From Sandarakinorhabdus sp. (GTDB taxonomy: Bacteria; Pseudomonadota; Alphaproteobacteria; Sphingomonadales; Sphingomonadaceae), in contig JAIMKW010000002.1 of NCBI GenBank assembly GCA_020692215.1, positions 372,001 to 436,000 of the forward strand: a DNA stretch of 64,000 nt, in the 5' to 3' direction. The notes below the pieces were generated by a model. The model was not told the DNA's origin. It did no database searches and saw only the letters and a program-made list of their open reading frames with translations. A program made the translations under genes and the position numbers. Positions 17,078 through 26,159 of this stretch are shown here, piece after piece (the stretch's first letter is position 1; every line of letters starts with the position of its first letter).

Positions 17078-17344
17078 TCAAGCCACGCGGCGCAGTTCCA
17101 TTTGCTGCAGCCGCACTGACGTCACGAGCACATTCGCACGGATTTTCGCAGCAATGCGCTCCGCTTCGCCATCATCGACTTCGGCGACCTCGACTTCGAT
17201 CAGCAGCCGATCTCCCACAATTCGGGATCTGACCCGGTGCGGCACAAGATCCCGCAAAGCATAGAGTTCGAGAATGCGGATCAGAACGCCCGGCTCGGCC
17301 ATCGCCGCCACTTCGAAATGCGCCGTCCGTCCTGTCCCCGTCAT
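17078..17344 (-). CDS. small ACT-domain protein (IlvM/IlvH-like)
   Basis: 88 residues from ATG 17344, chosen because AGGA lies seven bases upstream; the longer frame has no family support. The sequence (TAHFEVAAMAEPGVLIRILE, then RDLVPHRVRSRIVGDRLLIE) fits a single ACT fold as in small regulatory subunits of acetolactate synthase, though no large subunit is adjacent. It diverges from an Lrp/AsnC gene across 125 bp, a layout common for amino-acid-responsive circuits. Role inferred only: ligand sensing or regulation of an enzyme encoded elsewhere. Confidence 0.75.
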   Translation of the reverse strand: MTGTGRTAHFEVAAMAEPGVLIRILELYALRDLVPHRVRSRIVGDRLLIEVEVAEVDDGEAERIAAKIRANVLVTSVRLQQMELRRVA

Positions 17345-17411
17345 GGTCGATCCTTCTTGCAGATGCTGGAACGGGATAGCGCTCAGCCCATGCAAAGTCT
17401 TGCCTCGTTCT

Positions 17412-17450
17412 TGCGCAATCAGAGGCATAAACGCATAATCAATGCGCAAT
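17412..17450. promoter_or_regulatory. repeated TGCGCAAT between the ACT gene and the Lrp gene
   Basis: TGCGCAAT at 17412-17419 and 17443-17450 lie 31 bases apart, three helical turns, in the divergent region ahead of the Lrp-family gene. Lrp/AsnC proteins bind phased sites and usually autoregulate, so this is a plausible binding array. Confidence 0.4.
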
Positions 17451-17469
17451 AACTCATCAAGGAGATAAG

Positions 17470-17937
17470 ATGCCTGATCTGGATGCCTTTGATCGCAAAA
17501 TCCTCGACCTGCTGCAAAGAGACTGCACGCTATCCAGCGCCCTATTGGCGGAGCGCGTCGGTCTTTCCCAGTCACCCTGCTGGCGACGGATTCAACGGCT
17601 GAAAAGCGAAGGCTATATCAAGGCCGAAGTGGCGCTGCTGGACCGCGCGAAAATGGGTCTCAAAACGCAGATCTTCGCCCAGGTGAAGCTGTCAGCACAG
17701 GGCCGCCAGCATCTGGACGAATTTTCCGAAGCCATCCGGCGGTTTCCCGAAGTGCTGGAATGCTGGGTGCTTATGGGGCCAGTGGATTTCCTGCTGCGGA
17801 TCGTCGCTGCCGACGTCGAGTCCTACGAACGGTTCTTCTTCGACCATCTGTCCCGGGTTCCCGGGATTCAGGAAATCACGTCGACGGTAGCGCTTTCGGA
17901 AATCAAGGCAACAACAACCCTGCCCATATCCCACTAG
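17470..17937 (+). CDS. Lrp/AsnC family transcriptional regulator
   Basis: 155 residues from ATG 17470 with a strong AAGGAG at 17459-17464. The N-terminal winged helix-turn-helix (LDAFDRKILDLLQRD, then SALLAERVGLSQSPCWRRI) is followed by the RAM/ACT-like effector domain (ECWVLMGPVDFLLRIVAAD, GIQEITSTVALSEIK). Proteins of this size and type form octameric discs and respond to amino acids. It probably controls itself and the divergent ACT gene through the repeats at 17412-17450. The effector amino acid cannot be read from the sequence. Confidence 0.92.
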   Translation: MPDLDAFDRKILDLLQRDCTLSSALLAERVGLSQSPCWRRIQRLKSEGYIKAEVALLDRAKMGLKTQIFAQVKLSAQGRQHLDEFSEAIRRFPEVLECWVLMGPVDFLLRIVAADVESYERFFFDHLSRVPGIQEITSTVALSEIKATTTLPISH

Positions 17938-17976
17938 GCCCAAGGTCTGCATTTCTGCGACAGGCGCGTGGCGCTT

Positions 17977-19191
17977 TCACTGGTGCATCCACAGGGTATG
18001 GCTATCAATCCGCAGGCGTGTGATCGCCCTCCAGGCAGCGACCCTCGCCACCGCCTCTGCAAGGGCGGATTCCTGCGCCAGGCGCTGCGCATAGAGACTG
18101 TCTGACAGATCGAGGCCGCCAAGCGCATGGCCTCGCGCCGTTTTCGAGGCTGCCGATGCGCTGGCTTCGGCGGCAAGCGCCGCTTCCTGCCACGCCGCAT
18201 AGGCCGCACTTGCGATGGCAACATCGCGGCTGGCAAGGGCAGACAGGTCATGACGGACAGCCAGGGACTCGGCTTCTGCAGCAAGGGCATTTGCGCCAGA
18301 CTGCTCAGCCATCGCCCGCCGATGCGCACCGCCCAATGGAACGCTGAGCAACAGACCCACGCCTCGCTCCGCCCCATCGCGCTCGGAAAAACCGCGGACC
18401 CCGATCGACGGGTCGGCAAATCGGTCTCGCCGCGCCCGCTCCGCCAGCAGCCTCGCCCGATCCGCCTGCGCAACGGCCGCACCGATTTCGTGGCTACGCT
18501 CCACCACCATAACACCCAGGGCATCGATTCCTTCGGGCGGAAGCTCCGGTGCCGGCGGCTCGGGCGCCCGAGCTGGCAGCGGCAATGTCGGAAACTGCGC
18601 GGCAAGACTGGCTCGGGAGGCAAGCTCGCGCCCGGCCGCAGCTTTCGCCGCTGACCGCGCCAAAGCGCGTGCATTGTCGGCTTGGTCAGCCTCGAGGGCC
18701 GACGCATCGCGCAACGCCACACGTCGGCGGACGGCGACGGATGCGGCCTCCAGCGTGGCAACCGACCGATTCAGGACAGCCAGTTCCAGGGATGCCCCCG
18801 CCCAGTCCCACCAGAGGTCGTTCAGGCTGACAGCGGCCTGGTGTCGGGCGTCATCAGCCATATTGTCGGCCACGCTGACCCCTGCCATGCCGGTCTTCCT
18901 GTCCAGCGAAGCCTTGCCGGGCAGGCGTATCGCCCGCGTCAGGCTGGCATCATATTCGGCATACTCGCCTTCCTGGTCCACCCGGCGACGTATTATCGAT
19001 GCACTGGCGATAACCTCATGTGGCCCGGCGGCCCTGCCACGGGCTTCTGCCTGCGCCGCCTTCAAACGGGCCCGGCCTGCCTCCACAGCGGGGTGGTCAT
19101 CCAATGCCAACATGACGGCAGCAGGATCGGGCAGAGCAGTCTGGGCTACGGCAGGCGCGGCAAGAAAAAAGGCGAAAAGCAGTCGCTTCAT
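17977..19191 (-). CDS. outer-membrane efflux protein (TolC/CusC family)
   Basis: 404 residues from ATG 19191, which overlaps the stop of the RND gene as ATGA; the longer frame upstream is not used. A signal peptide (MKRLLFAFFLAAPAVAQ) precedes two alanine-rich helical repeats with heptad character, the usual shape of the trimeric outer-membrane channel. It is the third gene of a membrane-fusion / RND pump / channel operon and would carry substrate across the outer membrane. Identity with any named channel cannot be asserted. Confidence 0.87.
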   Translation of the reverse strand: MKRLLFAFFLAAPAVAQTALPDPAAVMLALDDHPAVEAGRARLKAAQAEARGRAAGPHEVIASASIIRRRVDQEGEYAEYDASLTRAIRLPGKASLDRKTGMAGVSVADNMADDARHQAAVSLNDLWWDWAGASLELAVLNRSVATLEAASVAVRRRVALRDASALEADQADNARALARSAAKAAAGRELASRASLAAQFPTLPLPARAPEPPAPELPPEGIDALGVMVVERSHEIGAAVAQADRARLLAERARRDRFADPSIGVRGFSERDGAERGVGLLLSVPLGGAHRRAMAEQSGANALAAEAESLAVRHDLSALASRDVAIASAAYAAWQEAALAAEASASAASKTARGHALGGLDLSDSLYAQRLAQESALAEAVARVAAWRAITRLRIDSHTLWMHQ

Positions 19192-22100
19192 GATGCTGCC
19201 TCCATCTCCATGGCCCGCTCGCGGTCGGCACGCCCTTCCCCGAAACGCGCATACAGCAGCGGCAGCAGAACCAATGTCAGCAAGGTGGACGTGACAAGCC
19301 CGCCGATCACCACAATCGCCAACGGCTTCTGAATTTCGGATCCGGGGCCAGTTGCGAACAGCAGCGGCACCAGCCCGAAGGCTGCGATGCTCGCCGTCAT
19401 CAGCACCGGCCGCAGCCGGCGACGGGCGCCCGTTGCTACGGCGTCGGCTAGTGCCAGGCCTTCTTCGCGCAGATGGCGAATATGGCTCACCATCACCAGG
19501 CCGTTCAGAACGGCGATGCCCAGCAAGGCAATGAACCCCACCGAAGCCGGCACGGAGAGATATTCGCCTGAAGCCCAAAGCGCGAGGATCCCGCCCACCA
19601 TCGCAAAGGGGATCATCAGCAGGATCAGAACCGATGGCCGCACCGCACCGAAGGTGGCGTAAAGCAGCGCAAAGATCATCGCCAGCGCGATCGGCAGCAC
19701 GATCGAAAGCCGGGCGGCCGCGCGTTGCTGATTCTCGAACTGGCCTCCCCAGACAATCCGGTAGCCCTGTGGCAATGGTACCTCGGCCGCGATTTTCGCT
19801 TGCGCCTCCTCGACATAACCAACGATGTCACGCCCGGATACAAAGGCCTGCACCAGTGCAAAGCGCGATCCTTGTTCGTGCTCCAGCTTGACCGGGCCTT
19901 CAGTGCGTTGCACGCGTGCCAGATCACTCGCACGGGCCTGTGTTCCGTCAGGGCTCAGCAGCACACGATCCGCAAACGCTGCGGCAGTGTCTGCCCCCGC
20001 CTGGCTGGCGCGCACAACCACCGGGATCCGCCGCAAGCCATCCGTCACTGTCCCCGCGGGCAACCCATCCACCTGCGCGCGCAGGCTGTCCTGCAGCGCA
20101 TCGACAGGAAACCCGGCGCGGCCAGCGGCCAGCCGATCGATGTCCAGCGTCAGATAATCCACTTGATCATTTGCCACGGTGATCACTTCTGTTGCACCAG
20201 CAATGCCGGAAAGACGCTGTTCCACTTCGCCCGCCAGACGGCCGAGTTCCGCAAGGTCGGGGCCGAAGATCTTGACCGCGAGGTCGCCGCGACTGCCGGT
20301 CAGCATTTCTGAAACCCGCATTTCGATCGGCTGGGTGAAACTCGGCTCGATCCCCGGATGGGCCACCAGCACCCGGCGCAGTTCATCCACAAGCCAGGCC
20401 TTGTCGCCACGCCAGGCGTCGCGCGGCTTCAGAACCAGAAATCCATCGGTTTCGTTCAGGCTCATCGGATCGAGGCCCAGCTCATCGGACCCCAGGCGCG
20501 CAATAACGGCTTCCACTTCGGGCACATGGGCAAGGATGGTGCGCTGGACAGCGAGGTCGCCCTCCGCACTGTGCGCAAGACCGATGGATGGATGCTTGGT
20601 CAGCTGAACAAGAACCGTTCCTTCATCTAGCGTCGGCAGAAAGATCTTCCCCACCTGCGTGTAGGCAAAGCCCGCCAGAATGAGCGACGCCACAGCAAGG
20701 ATCATCACCAGCGGCTGCCGCATGAAGGCACCATCCAGCAAGCGGGCATAGACCGGCGAAATCCTGCGCATTGCCCACGGTTCATGGTGGTCGCCATCCG
20801 CCTTCAGGCCCCAAGACGCGAGCACGGGGATAAGCGTGAAGGCCAGCAGCAACGACCCCCCCAGCGCCATCACGATAGTGAGTGCGACGGGCGCAAACAG
20901 CTTGCCCTCAAGGCCCTGCAGGGCGAGCAGCGGCAGGAATACCAGCATGATGATGACAATGCCGGACGTTACCGGCCTTATGACTTCGCTGGTTGCCACA
21001 AGGATTCGGTTCAGCATGCCGGTGCCGCGGTGCCGGGGGTCGGCCAGCCGTTCCACGATATTCTCGACCACGACCACCGCGCCATCAACCAGCAGACCGA
21101 TTGCAATTGCCAGCCCGCCCAGGCTCATGAGATTGGCGGAAAGCCCGAAGCCCCGCATCAGGATGAAGGTTATCAGCGCGGCCATAGGCAGCGCCGCTGT
21201 GACGATCAACGCAGCGCGCCAGTCGCCCAGGAACAGCAACAGCAGCAGAAGCACAAGAATGGAGGCTTCAAGCAGCGCCTTCTCTACAGTGGCGACGGCG
21301 CGCCCGATGAGGTCGGATCGGTCGTAGAACACCACCACCTTCATTCCCGGAGGCAGCGTCGGCTCCAGTTCGGCAAGCCGTGTCTTCACCCCGGCAACCA
21401 CATCGGCCGCATTGGCTCCACGCAACCCGATGACAAGGCCCTGCACGGCTTCGCCACCCGTCTGACCTGATTCGGTGCGTGTTACTGCGCCATATCGGGT
21501 CAGCGTGCCGGTGCGAACGCTTGCCACGTCGCCCACCCGAACAACCACGCCGGATTGCGATTTCAGGGGGATCGCGGCAAGATCGTCAAGCGTTTTGACC
21601 GCGCCCACTGCGCGCACGATCAGGGTTGATTCACCATCGGCCAATCGCCCCGCGCCATCATTGCGGTTTCCGGCCAGAACGGCATCGGCAAGATGCGAGA
21701 CGCTGATTCCAGCGGCAGCCATCGCTGAGGCATCAGGCACCACCTCGAATGTTTCCACAAAGCCGCCCAGCGCATTCACGTCTGCAACGCCCGGCACAGT
21801 GCGCAAGGCAGGACGGATGGTCCAGTCCAGCAGGCGGCGCTTCTCGGCCAGGCTTTGCGGGCCTTCGATCGTGAACATGAACATGTCCGAAAGCGGCGTC
21901 GAGATCGGGGCGAGGCCACCCTCCACGCTGGCCGGCAGGTCGCCTTGCACCGCGGCAAATCGTTCCGCCACCTGGCTGCGCGCCCAGTAGATGTCGGCAG
22001 AATCCGAGAAGTCGATCGTGATGTCCGCGATTGCGTATTTGGCAACCGACCGCAGCATCTTCTGATCCGGTATCCCCAGCATCTGTTGTTCGATCGGCGT

Positions 22101-22298
22101 GATCACCTTCGCCTCGACCTCTTCCGGCGTCATGCCCGGAGCCTTCAGAATCAACTTCACCTGTGTGGGGGCAATGTCGGGAAAGGCATCGATCGGGAGG
22201 GTTATGAACGACCAGATACCGGCAGCCGCCACCAGAAGAGACAGCGCCAGAACGGCAAGGCGATTGGAAAGCGACCATTCGACGAGACGACGCAGCAT
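19188..22298 (-). CDS. heavy-metal-type RND efflux pump (CusA/CzcA family)
   Basis: 1036 residues from ATG 22298, one base after the stop of the fusion-protein gene. The order is typical: N-terminal membrane helix (LVEWSLSNRLAV), periplasmic porter domain, then the TM4 motif AIAIGLLVDGAVVVVENIV and the second half (FGAVRPSVLILLMIPFAMVGG). The DGAVVVVEN string marks the heavy-metal subgroup. Of three acidic residues described in TM4 of CzcA (Asp402, Asp408, Glu415), the first position is Ala399 here, while Asp405 and Glu412 remain. Together with the fusion protein, channel and adjacent two-component system this is a complete tripartite pump. Cation specificity is not readable with confidence. 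Confidence 0.93.
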   Translation of the reverse strand: MLRRLVEWSLSNRLAVLALSLLVAAAGIWSFITLPIDAFPDIAPTQVKLILKAPGMTPEEVEAKVITPIEQQMLGIPDQKMLRSVAKYAIADITIDFSDSADIYWARSQVAERFAAVQGDLPASVEGGLAPISTPLSDMFMFTIEGPQSLAEKRRLLDWTIRPALRTVPGVADVNALGGFVETFEVVPDASAMAAAGISVSHLADAVLAGNRNDGAGRLADGESTLIVRAVGAVKTLDDLAAIPLKSQSGVVVRVGDVASVRTGTLTRYGAVTRTESGQTGGEAVQGLVIGLRGANAADVVAGVKTRLAELEPTLPPGMKVVVFYDRSDLIGRAVATVEKALLEASILVLLLLLLFLGDWRAALIVTAALPMAALITFILMRGFGLSANLMSLGGLAIAIGLLVDGAVVVVENIVERLADPRHRGTGMLNRILVATSEVIRPVTSGIVIIMLVFLPLLALQGLEGKLFAPVALTIVMALGGSLLLAFTLIPVLASWGLKADGDHHEPWAMRRISPVYARLLDGAFMRQPLVMILAVASLILAGFAYTQVGKIFLPTLDEGTVLVQLTKHPSIGLAHSAEGDLAVQRTILAHVPEVEAVIARLGSDELGLDPMSLNETDGFLVLKPRDAWRGDKAWLVDELRRVLVAHPGIEPSFTQPIEMRVSEMLTGSRGDLAVKIFGPDLAELGRLAGEVEQRLSGIAGATEVITVANDQVDYLTLDIDRLAAGRAGFPVDALQDSLRAQVDGLPAGTVTDGLRRIPVVVRASQAGADTAAAFADRVLLSPDGTQARASDLARVQRTEGPVKLEHEQGSRFALVQAFVSGRDIVGYVEEAQAKIAAEVPLPQGYRIVWGGQFENQQRAAARLSIVLPIALAMIFALLYATFGAVRPSVLILLMIPFAMVGGILALWASGEYLSVPASVGFIALLGIAVLNGLVMVSHIRHLREEGLALADAVATGARRRLRPVLMTASIAAFGLVPLLFATGPGSEIQKPLAIVVIGGLVTSTLLTLVLLPLLYARFGEGRADRERAMEMEAAS

Positions 22299-22299
22299 A

Positions 22300-23340
22300 T
22301 CAGCTTGCCGCCTGCAGCTTGAGTTCCGGAAGGCCTGAAACGGCAACAACGGCACCCGAGGCCAGCCCCTCGGCGATGATGGTGGTGCCGTCGGCTGACC
22401 CGACGACGACGACCGGCACTGCTTGGAAGCCTTCTTTGCCGCGCACGAACACAACATCCCGGCCTTCCAGCCGGGTTACCGCAGCAGACGGCACGCTGAC
22501 CGCCCCGGCGTTGGCACCTCCAACGATGGTTGCCATAACCGAAGCGCCGGCCAGCAGGCCTGGTGCCGTCCCCAGGCGGGCGATGGCGTTGACCGATCTG
22601 GTCTGTGGGTCAAGGCCAGGTGCAACGGATATGATCGTGCCCATGGCACCGCCGGGCAGAGCAACTGCCATGCCCGGCCTTACCGTGCCGGCCAACCGCT
22701 CGGGCAGCTGAAGGTTCAGCGCATAGCGGTTGCTGCCATCGATCACGAAAGGCGCGGTCATTCCATCGAGAGGCCCACCGGTTTCCACCGCGACCTTTGA
22801 AACCCGCCCGGATATCGGGGCCAGCAAGCGCACGATGCCATCGGCCGATGCGCCGCCCCGCGCCAGAATGCGTGCAGCCTCGGACTGGTCCACCTGTGCC
22901 TCGCGCAGCGCGGCGCGCGCCTCATCGGCTCGGGCGCCCGCCACAACGCCTTCTGATGCAAGTTGCCCGATCCGCTCGGCGTTTGCCCGGGCCAGCGCCA
23001 GCCGCGCATCCGCCCTTGCCCGATCAGACGCCAGCACCAGTGCCTCCCGGCTGACCACGGTTGCCAGCAATTGCCCTGCCTGCACCTGCTGGCCTTCCAG
23101 CACATGGATCTGCCGCACCGCCCCGGAAAAGGGCGCCGTGACCGCCACCCTGGCGGCAGGAGGCAGGCTCACAATGGCTGGAACAGTGCCCAACGGCGCA
23201 TCCGGTGCCGATTTTGCCACGGCAGTCTGCGGTTCAACCGCAGAGACGGTTTTGGCTGGGGCAGCGGGGGGCTTCTCGTCACAGGCTGCCAGGGCCAGTG
23301 GCAGAATTGCGATGAAAGCTGTCTGGAAGCGTCTTGTCAT
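22300..23340 (-). CDS. RND efflux membrane-fusion lipoprotein (HlyD/CusB family)
   Basis: 346 residues from ATG 23340. A lipobox (LALAAC, Cys20) predicts a lipid-anchored periplasmic protein. A biotinyl-lipoyl-like half (VTAPFSGAVRQIHVLEGQQV), an alpha-hairpin rich in Ala and Arg (about residues 105-160), and a second half-motif (LLAPISGRVSKVAVE) follow in the expected order. The N-terminal linker is rich in Pro and Ala. It links the pump to the outer-membrane channel. It is the first gene of the efflux operon and diverges from the response regulator at 23434, with CTGTCA elements between. Confidence 0.9.
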   Translation of the reverse strand: MTRRFQTAFIAILPLALAACDEKPPAAPAKTVSAVEPQTAVAKSAPDAPLGTVPAIVSLPPAARVAVTAPFSGAVRQIHVLEGQQVQAGQLLATVVSREALVLASDRARADARLALARANAERIGQLASEGVVAGARADEARAALREAQVDQSEAARILARGGASADGIVRLLAPISGRVSKVAVETGGPLDGMTAPFVIDGSNRYALNLQLPERLAGTVRPGMAVALPGGAMGTIISVAPGLDPQTRSVNAIARLGTAPGLLAGASVMATIVGGANAGAVSVPSAAVTRLEGRDVVFVRGKEGFQAVPVVVVGSADGTTIIAEGLASGAVVAVSGLPELKLQAAS

Positions 23341-23373
23341 GGGCTCCCTGTGGCGGACAAATCTTGCACGAAC

Positions 23374-23399
23374 CTGTCAATCTGTCAGCTTGGTGACAG
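23374..23399. promoter_or_regulatory. CTGTCA repeats between the efflux operon and its two-component system
   Basis: CTGTCA at 23374-23379 and 23382-23387 form a direct pair; TGACAG at 23394-23399 makes a perfect inverted pair with the second. An 8-base direct phase plus a dyad in a 93-base divergent region is a good candidate for the response-regulator box controlling both operons. Confidence 0.45.
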
Positions 23400-23433
23400 C
23401 CAGATCGGAAATATATCCGGCCGAGGAGTGAGC

Positions 23434-24090
23434 ATGCGTCTGTTGCTGGTCGAGGATGATGCCGATCTTTCCAACCGCCTAACTCGGCGGCTGGAAGCGG
23501 CTGGCTTTGCAGTCGATCATGCCTTCAATGGCGAAATTGCAGCTGATTGGCCTGATCTTTCACGCATGGGCGCCCTGATCCTTGATCTGGGCCTGCCGCG
23601 CATGCCCGGTATCGATGTGCTCCGGCATTGGCGGCAAGCAGGCGTCCGTACGCCGGTGATCATCCTCACAGCGCGCGGCAGCTGGCAGGAAAAGGTGGAA
23701 GGTTTGAATGCCGGGGCCGATGATTTTGTGGTGAAGCCTGTCCGGTCGGAGGAACTGATTGCGCGCATCCAGGCGCTGGTGCGGCGAACGCTTGCCGGCG
23801 GCGACCCTCTGCTTTGCGCCGGCGACATCACGCTGGATCCAATCGCCCACACTGCCAGCCGCGGCGGAACCCCAATCGAACTAAGCAGGCAGGAATTTCG
23901 CCTGCTCGAGTTGTTTCTACGCCGCCCCGGCCACATCCTGTCCCAGAGCGATCTGCTGGAACATCTCTATGCGCTCGAAGCCGAGCGGGAGCAGAATGCG
24001 CTGGAAGTGCAGGTCAGCCGCCTTCGCCGCAAGATCGGCCGCGACGCAATCACCACCGTGCGCGGTCTCGGCTATCGGTTCGAGCGATGA
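23434..24090 (+). CDS. OmpR/PhoB family response regulator
   Basis: 218 residues from ATG 23434, with GAGGAG just upstream. The receiver domain has the acidic pair in LLLVEDDADL, phospho-acceptor Asp51 in ALILDLGLP, and the switch lysine in FVVKPV. The C-terminal winged helix ([46 protein letters not shown]) is the OmpR/PhoB DNA-binding type. Its stop overlaps the kinase start (ATGA). Divergence from the pump operon makes it the likely activator of the efflux genes. Confidence 0.95.
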   Translation: MRLLLVEDDADLSNRLTRRLEAAGFAVDHAFNGEIAADWPDLSRMGALILDLGLPRMPGIDVLRHWRQAGVRTPVIILTARGSWQEKVEGLNAGADDFVVKPVRSEELIARIQALVRRTLAGGDPLLCAGDITLDPIAHTASRGGTPIELSRQEFRLLELFLRRPGHILSQSDLLEHLYALEAEREQNALEVQVSRLRRKIGRDAITTVRGLGYRFER

Positions 24091-25448
24091 CGCCGGCTGC
24101 AATGCCCGCCCAGGGCAGCCTCAGGCTGCGTTTCATCATCGCCATGCTGGTGTGGATCGTTGCCGGGCTCGTGGTGATCAACAGCAGCACATCTTCGCTG
24201 TTCCGGCGGCACGTGGAAGATCAGTTTCACGAAGAATTGAAGGTCCATCTGGTTGAACTTGCAGACTTGACGCGTCTCGACGCCGACGGCAACCCGACCC
24301 TCGATCGACCCTTGTCGGATCCTCGGTACAGCATGCCGAATTCGGGCTTCTACTGGCAAGTCGAGCGCGAAAGTCTACCGCCGCTGAAATCGGATTCGAT
24401 GACATCCGGTGCGCTCGACCTCTCGCTCGCGCATCAGCCCGATATCGTCCACCGGCTGGCGTCTGGCCCCACCGGCCCAACGATGACCTACGGCTTCGCC
24501 CGCCCGGCGCCCGATGGCGGAACAGAACTGCATTTCCTGATCGCAACCGACGAGCGGATTCTGAACGACGTCTTGCACGCCTTCGACACGGAGTTGCGTC
24601 GCTGGCTGGGGCTTCTGGCGCTCGGCCTTCTGGGCACTGGCGCCATCGTGATCCTCTACACCCTGAAACCCCTTGACCGGCTCGGTCAGGCAGTGGCTTC
24701 GGTCCGCAACGGCAGCGCAAGGCGTATGGCCGATGGCTGGCCCTCGGAACTGGCGCCCCTTGTAGCCGATCTCAACGGCCTGCTGGACACGAACGAAGCC
24801 ATGATCAATCGGGCGAGGCTGGAGGCAGGCAATCTCGCCCACAGCCTGAGGACATCGCTTGCGATCCTGACCGACGAGGCCGAAACATTGGCCCGGGGCC
24901 ATAGCGGCGAGAGTGCCGCCACATTGCTGGAGCAGTGCCGCCGCATTGCCCGCCAGCTGGATTGGCACCTTGCCCGTGCGCGTGCCGGCGTTCGTGCCGG
25001 TGCGGGCACCGGGATTCCCGGCGCAGTTGCCCCCATTCTCACCGCGATGGAGCGGTTGCACGCAGAGCGGGGCATCCGGTTTTCCTGCATGGGAACCACG
25101 CCTGTAACGCTGGCAATCGAGCCTGAGGACTTTGCCGAAATCCTGTCCAACCTCGTAGACAACGCCGGCAAATGGGCCGCAAGCCAGGTGAGCGTCGACT
25201 GGCGTGCGGCAGATACAAAAGCCTTGATCACCATAGCAGACGATGGCCCTGGCATTCCTGAAGAATTGCTGGCCAGCGCATTTGATGTTGGCAAGAGGCT
25301 GGATGAACAGACTCCTGGGCATGGGCTCGGCCTGGCCATCGCACAGGATCTCGCCCGAAATTATGGCGGAGAAATAACCCTGTCGGTCCGCTCGCAAGGC
25401 CAATCCGGGCTGGAAGCAAAGCTCAAGCTGCCCACCATCGCTGGATAG
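24087..25448 (+). CDS. sensor histidine kinase of the efflux two-component system
   Basis: 453 residues from the overlapping ATG at 24087. Two membrane helices ([18 protein letters not shown] near residue 15-32, and [18 protein letters not shown] near 175-192) bracket a periplasmic sensor of about 140 residues. The phospho-acceptor is His252 in LAHSLRTSL. The ATPase domain has N box [14 protein letters not shown]1 DDGPGIPEE and G2 [12 protein letters not shown]. The H box departs slightly from the usual HELRTPL. The signal is probably a metal ion or an envelope stress linked to the pump, by context. Confidence 0.92.
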   Translation: MTPAAMPAQGSLRLRFIIAMLVWIVAGLVVINSSTSSLFRRHVEDQFHEELKVHLVELADLTRLDADGNPTLDRPLSDPRYSMPNSGFYWQVERESLPPLKSDSMTSGALDLSLAHQPDIVHRLASGPTGPTMTYGFARPAPDGGTELHFLIATDERILNDVLHAFDTELRRWLGLLALGLLGTGAIVILYTLKPLDRLGQAVASVRNGSARRMADGWPSELAPLVADLNGLLDTNEAMINRARLEAGNLAHSLRTSLAILTDEAETLARGHSGESAATLLEQCRRIARQLDWHLARARAGVRAGAGTGIPGAVAPILTAMERLHAERGIRFSCMGTTPVTLAIEPEDFAEILSNLVDNAGKWAASQVSVDWRAADTKALITIADDGPGIPEELLASAFDVGKRLDEQTPGHGLGLAIAQDLARNYGGEITLSVRSQGQSGLEAKLKLPTIAG

Positions 25449-25469
25449 GCGTTCTGCGAAATATCGAAA

Positions 25470-25546
25470 TGGTGCACCCGACACGATTCGAACGTGTGGC
25501 CTTTGCCTTCGGAGGGCAACGCTCTATCCAGCTGAGCTACGGGTGC
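25470..25546 (-). tRNA. tRNA-Arg (anticodon CCG)
   Basis: On the minus strand the cloverleaf is complete: acceptor GCACCCG pairing with CGGGTGC, D arm with AGCTCAGCTGGATAGAGC, anticodon stem TTGCC/GGCAA enclosing loop CTCCGAA, T arm with GTTCGAATC. The loop gives anticodon CCG, reading CGG arginine codons. The 3' CCA is encoded (25470-25472). It lies convergent to the kinase gene. Confidence 0.96.
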
Positions 25547-25596
25547 TATGGGGCGGGCTAGTGCGGCTTTGGGTCCGGGAAGTCAAGGTTTGCACA

Positions 25597-26112
25597 TCAG
25601 CCTGCCACGGTCAGTTGCATGCCCGGCGCCAGCTTCGGCAAGATCGAAAACAGCGAATTGCGCGCGATCGCGACGCACCCTTCGGTTGGCCCGAAATCCG
25701 GCTGCGCCACATGCCAGAAAATCGCGCTGCCTTCGCCCGGAATGGGTGGCGAATGATTGTGGCCCAGCACGATGATGATGTCATAGGCATGATCATCCCG
25801 CCACAGCCGCTCTGCGGAAAACCGGTGCGGGTGGCGCACGGGGTGGTTGTAGTCCGGGTCGGCTGGATCGTCGCTCCAGCCGTCGCTCGGGCGGAGCCAG
25901 CGCCAGGGCAAAGCTGTGCGCGGGGCCGACAGCCGATCCGGGCGAAGCATTGCGCCGAGGATCGGCCATTGCCCGATCGGTGTCGCACCATCCCCTTCTC
26001 GCTTCAGCGCAGCGGAAATGCCGCCTGCCCGGCCAATCGCGCAGGGAACTGTTTCCCCGAATGCGCGCAGAGTTCTGGTTTCGATATCAACACATGGCAT
26101 ACCCCGGCGCAT
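25597..26112 (-). CDS. L,D-transpeptidase catalytic-domain (YkuD) protein
   Basis: 171 residues from ATG 26112; MPCVDIETRTL five codons in is an alternative start. The C-terminal block (VLGHNHSPPIPGEGSAIFWH followed by TEGCVAI) holds the His and the nucleophile Cys expected of the YkuD fold. Unlike periplasmic crosslinking enzymes there is no evident signal peptide or LysM domain, so export and substrate are uncertain. It follows ribA by 47 bases in the same direction. Confidence 0.8.
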   Translation of the reverse strand: MRRGMPCVDIETRTLRAFGETVPCAIGRAGGISAALKREGDGATPIGQWPILGAMLRPDRLSAPRTALPWRWLRPSDGWSDDPADPDYNHPVRHPHRFSAERLWRDDHAYDIIIVLGHNHSPPIPGEGSAIFWHVAQPDFGPTEGCVAIARNSLFSILPKLAPGMQLTVAG

Positions 26113-26159
26113 GATCCGGGCTTGTTGCGGATTGCGGTTCCGGTCAAGGCACCATCACC

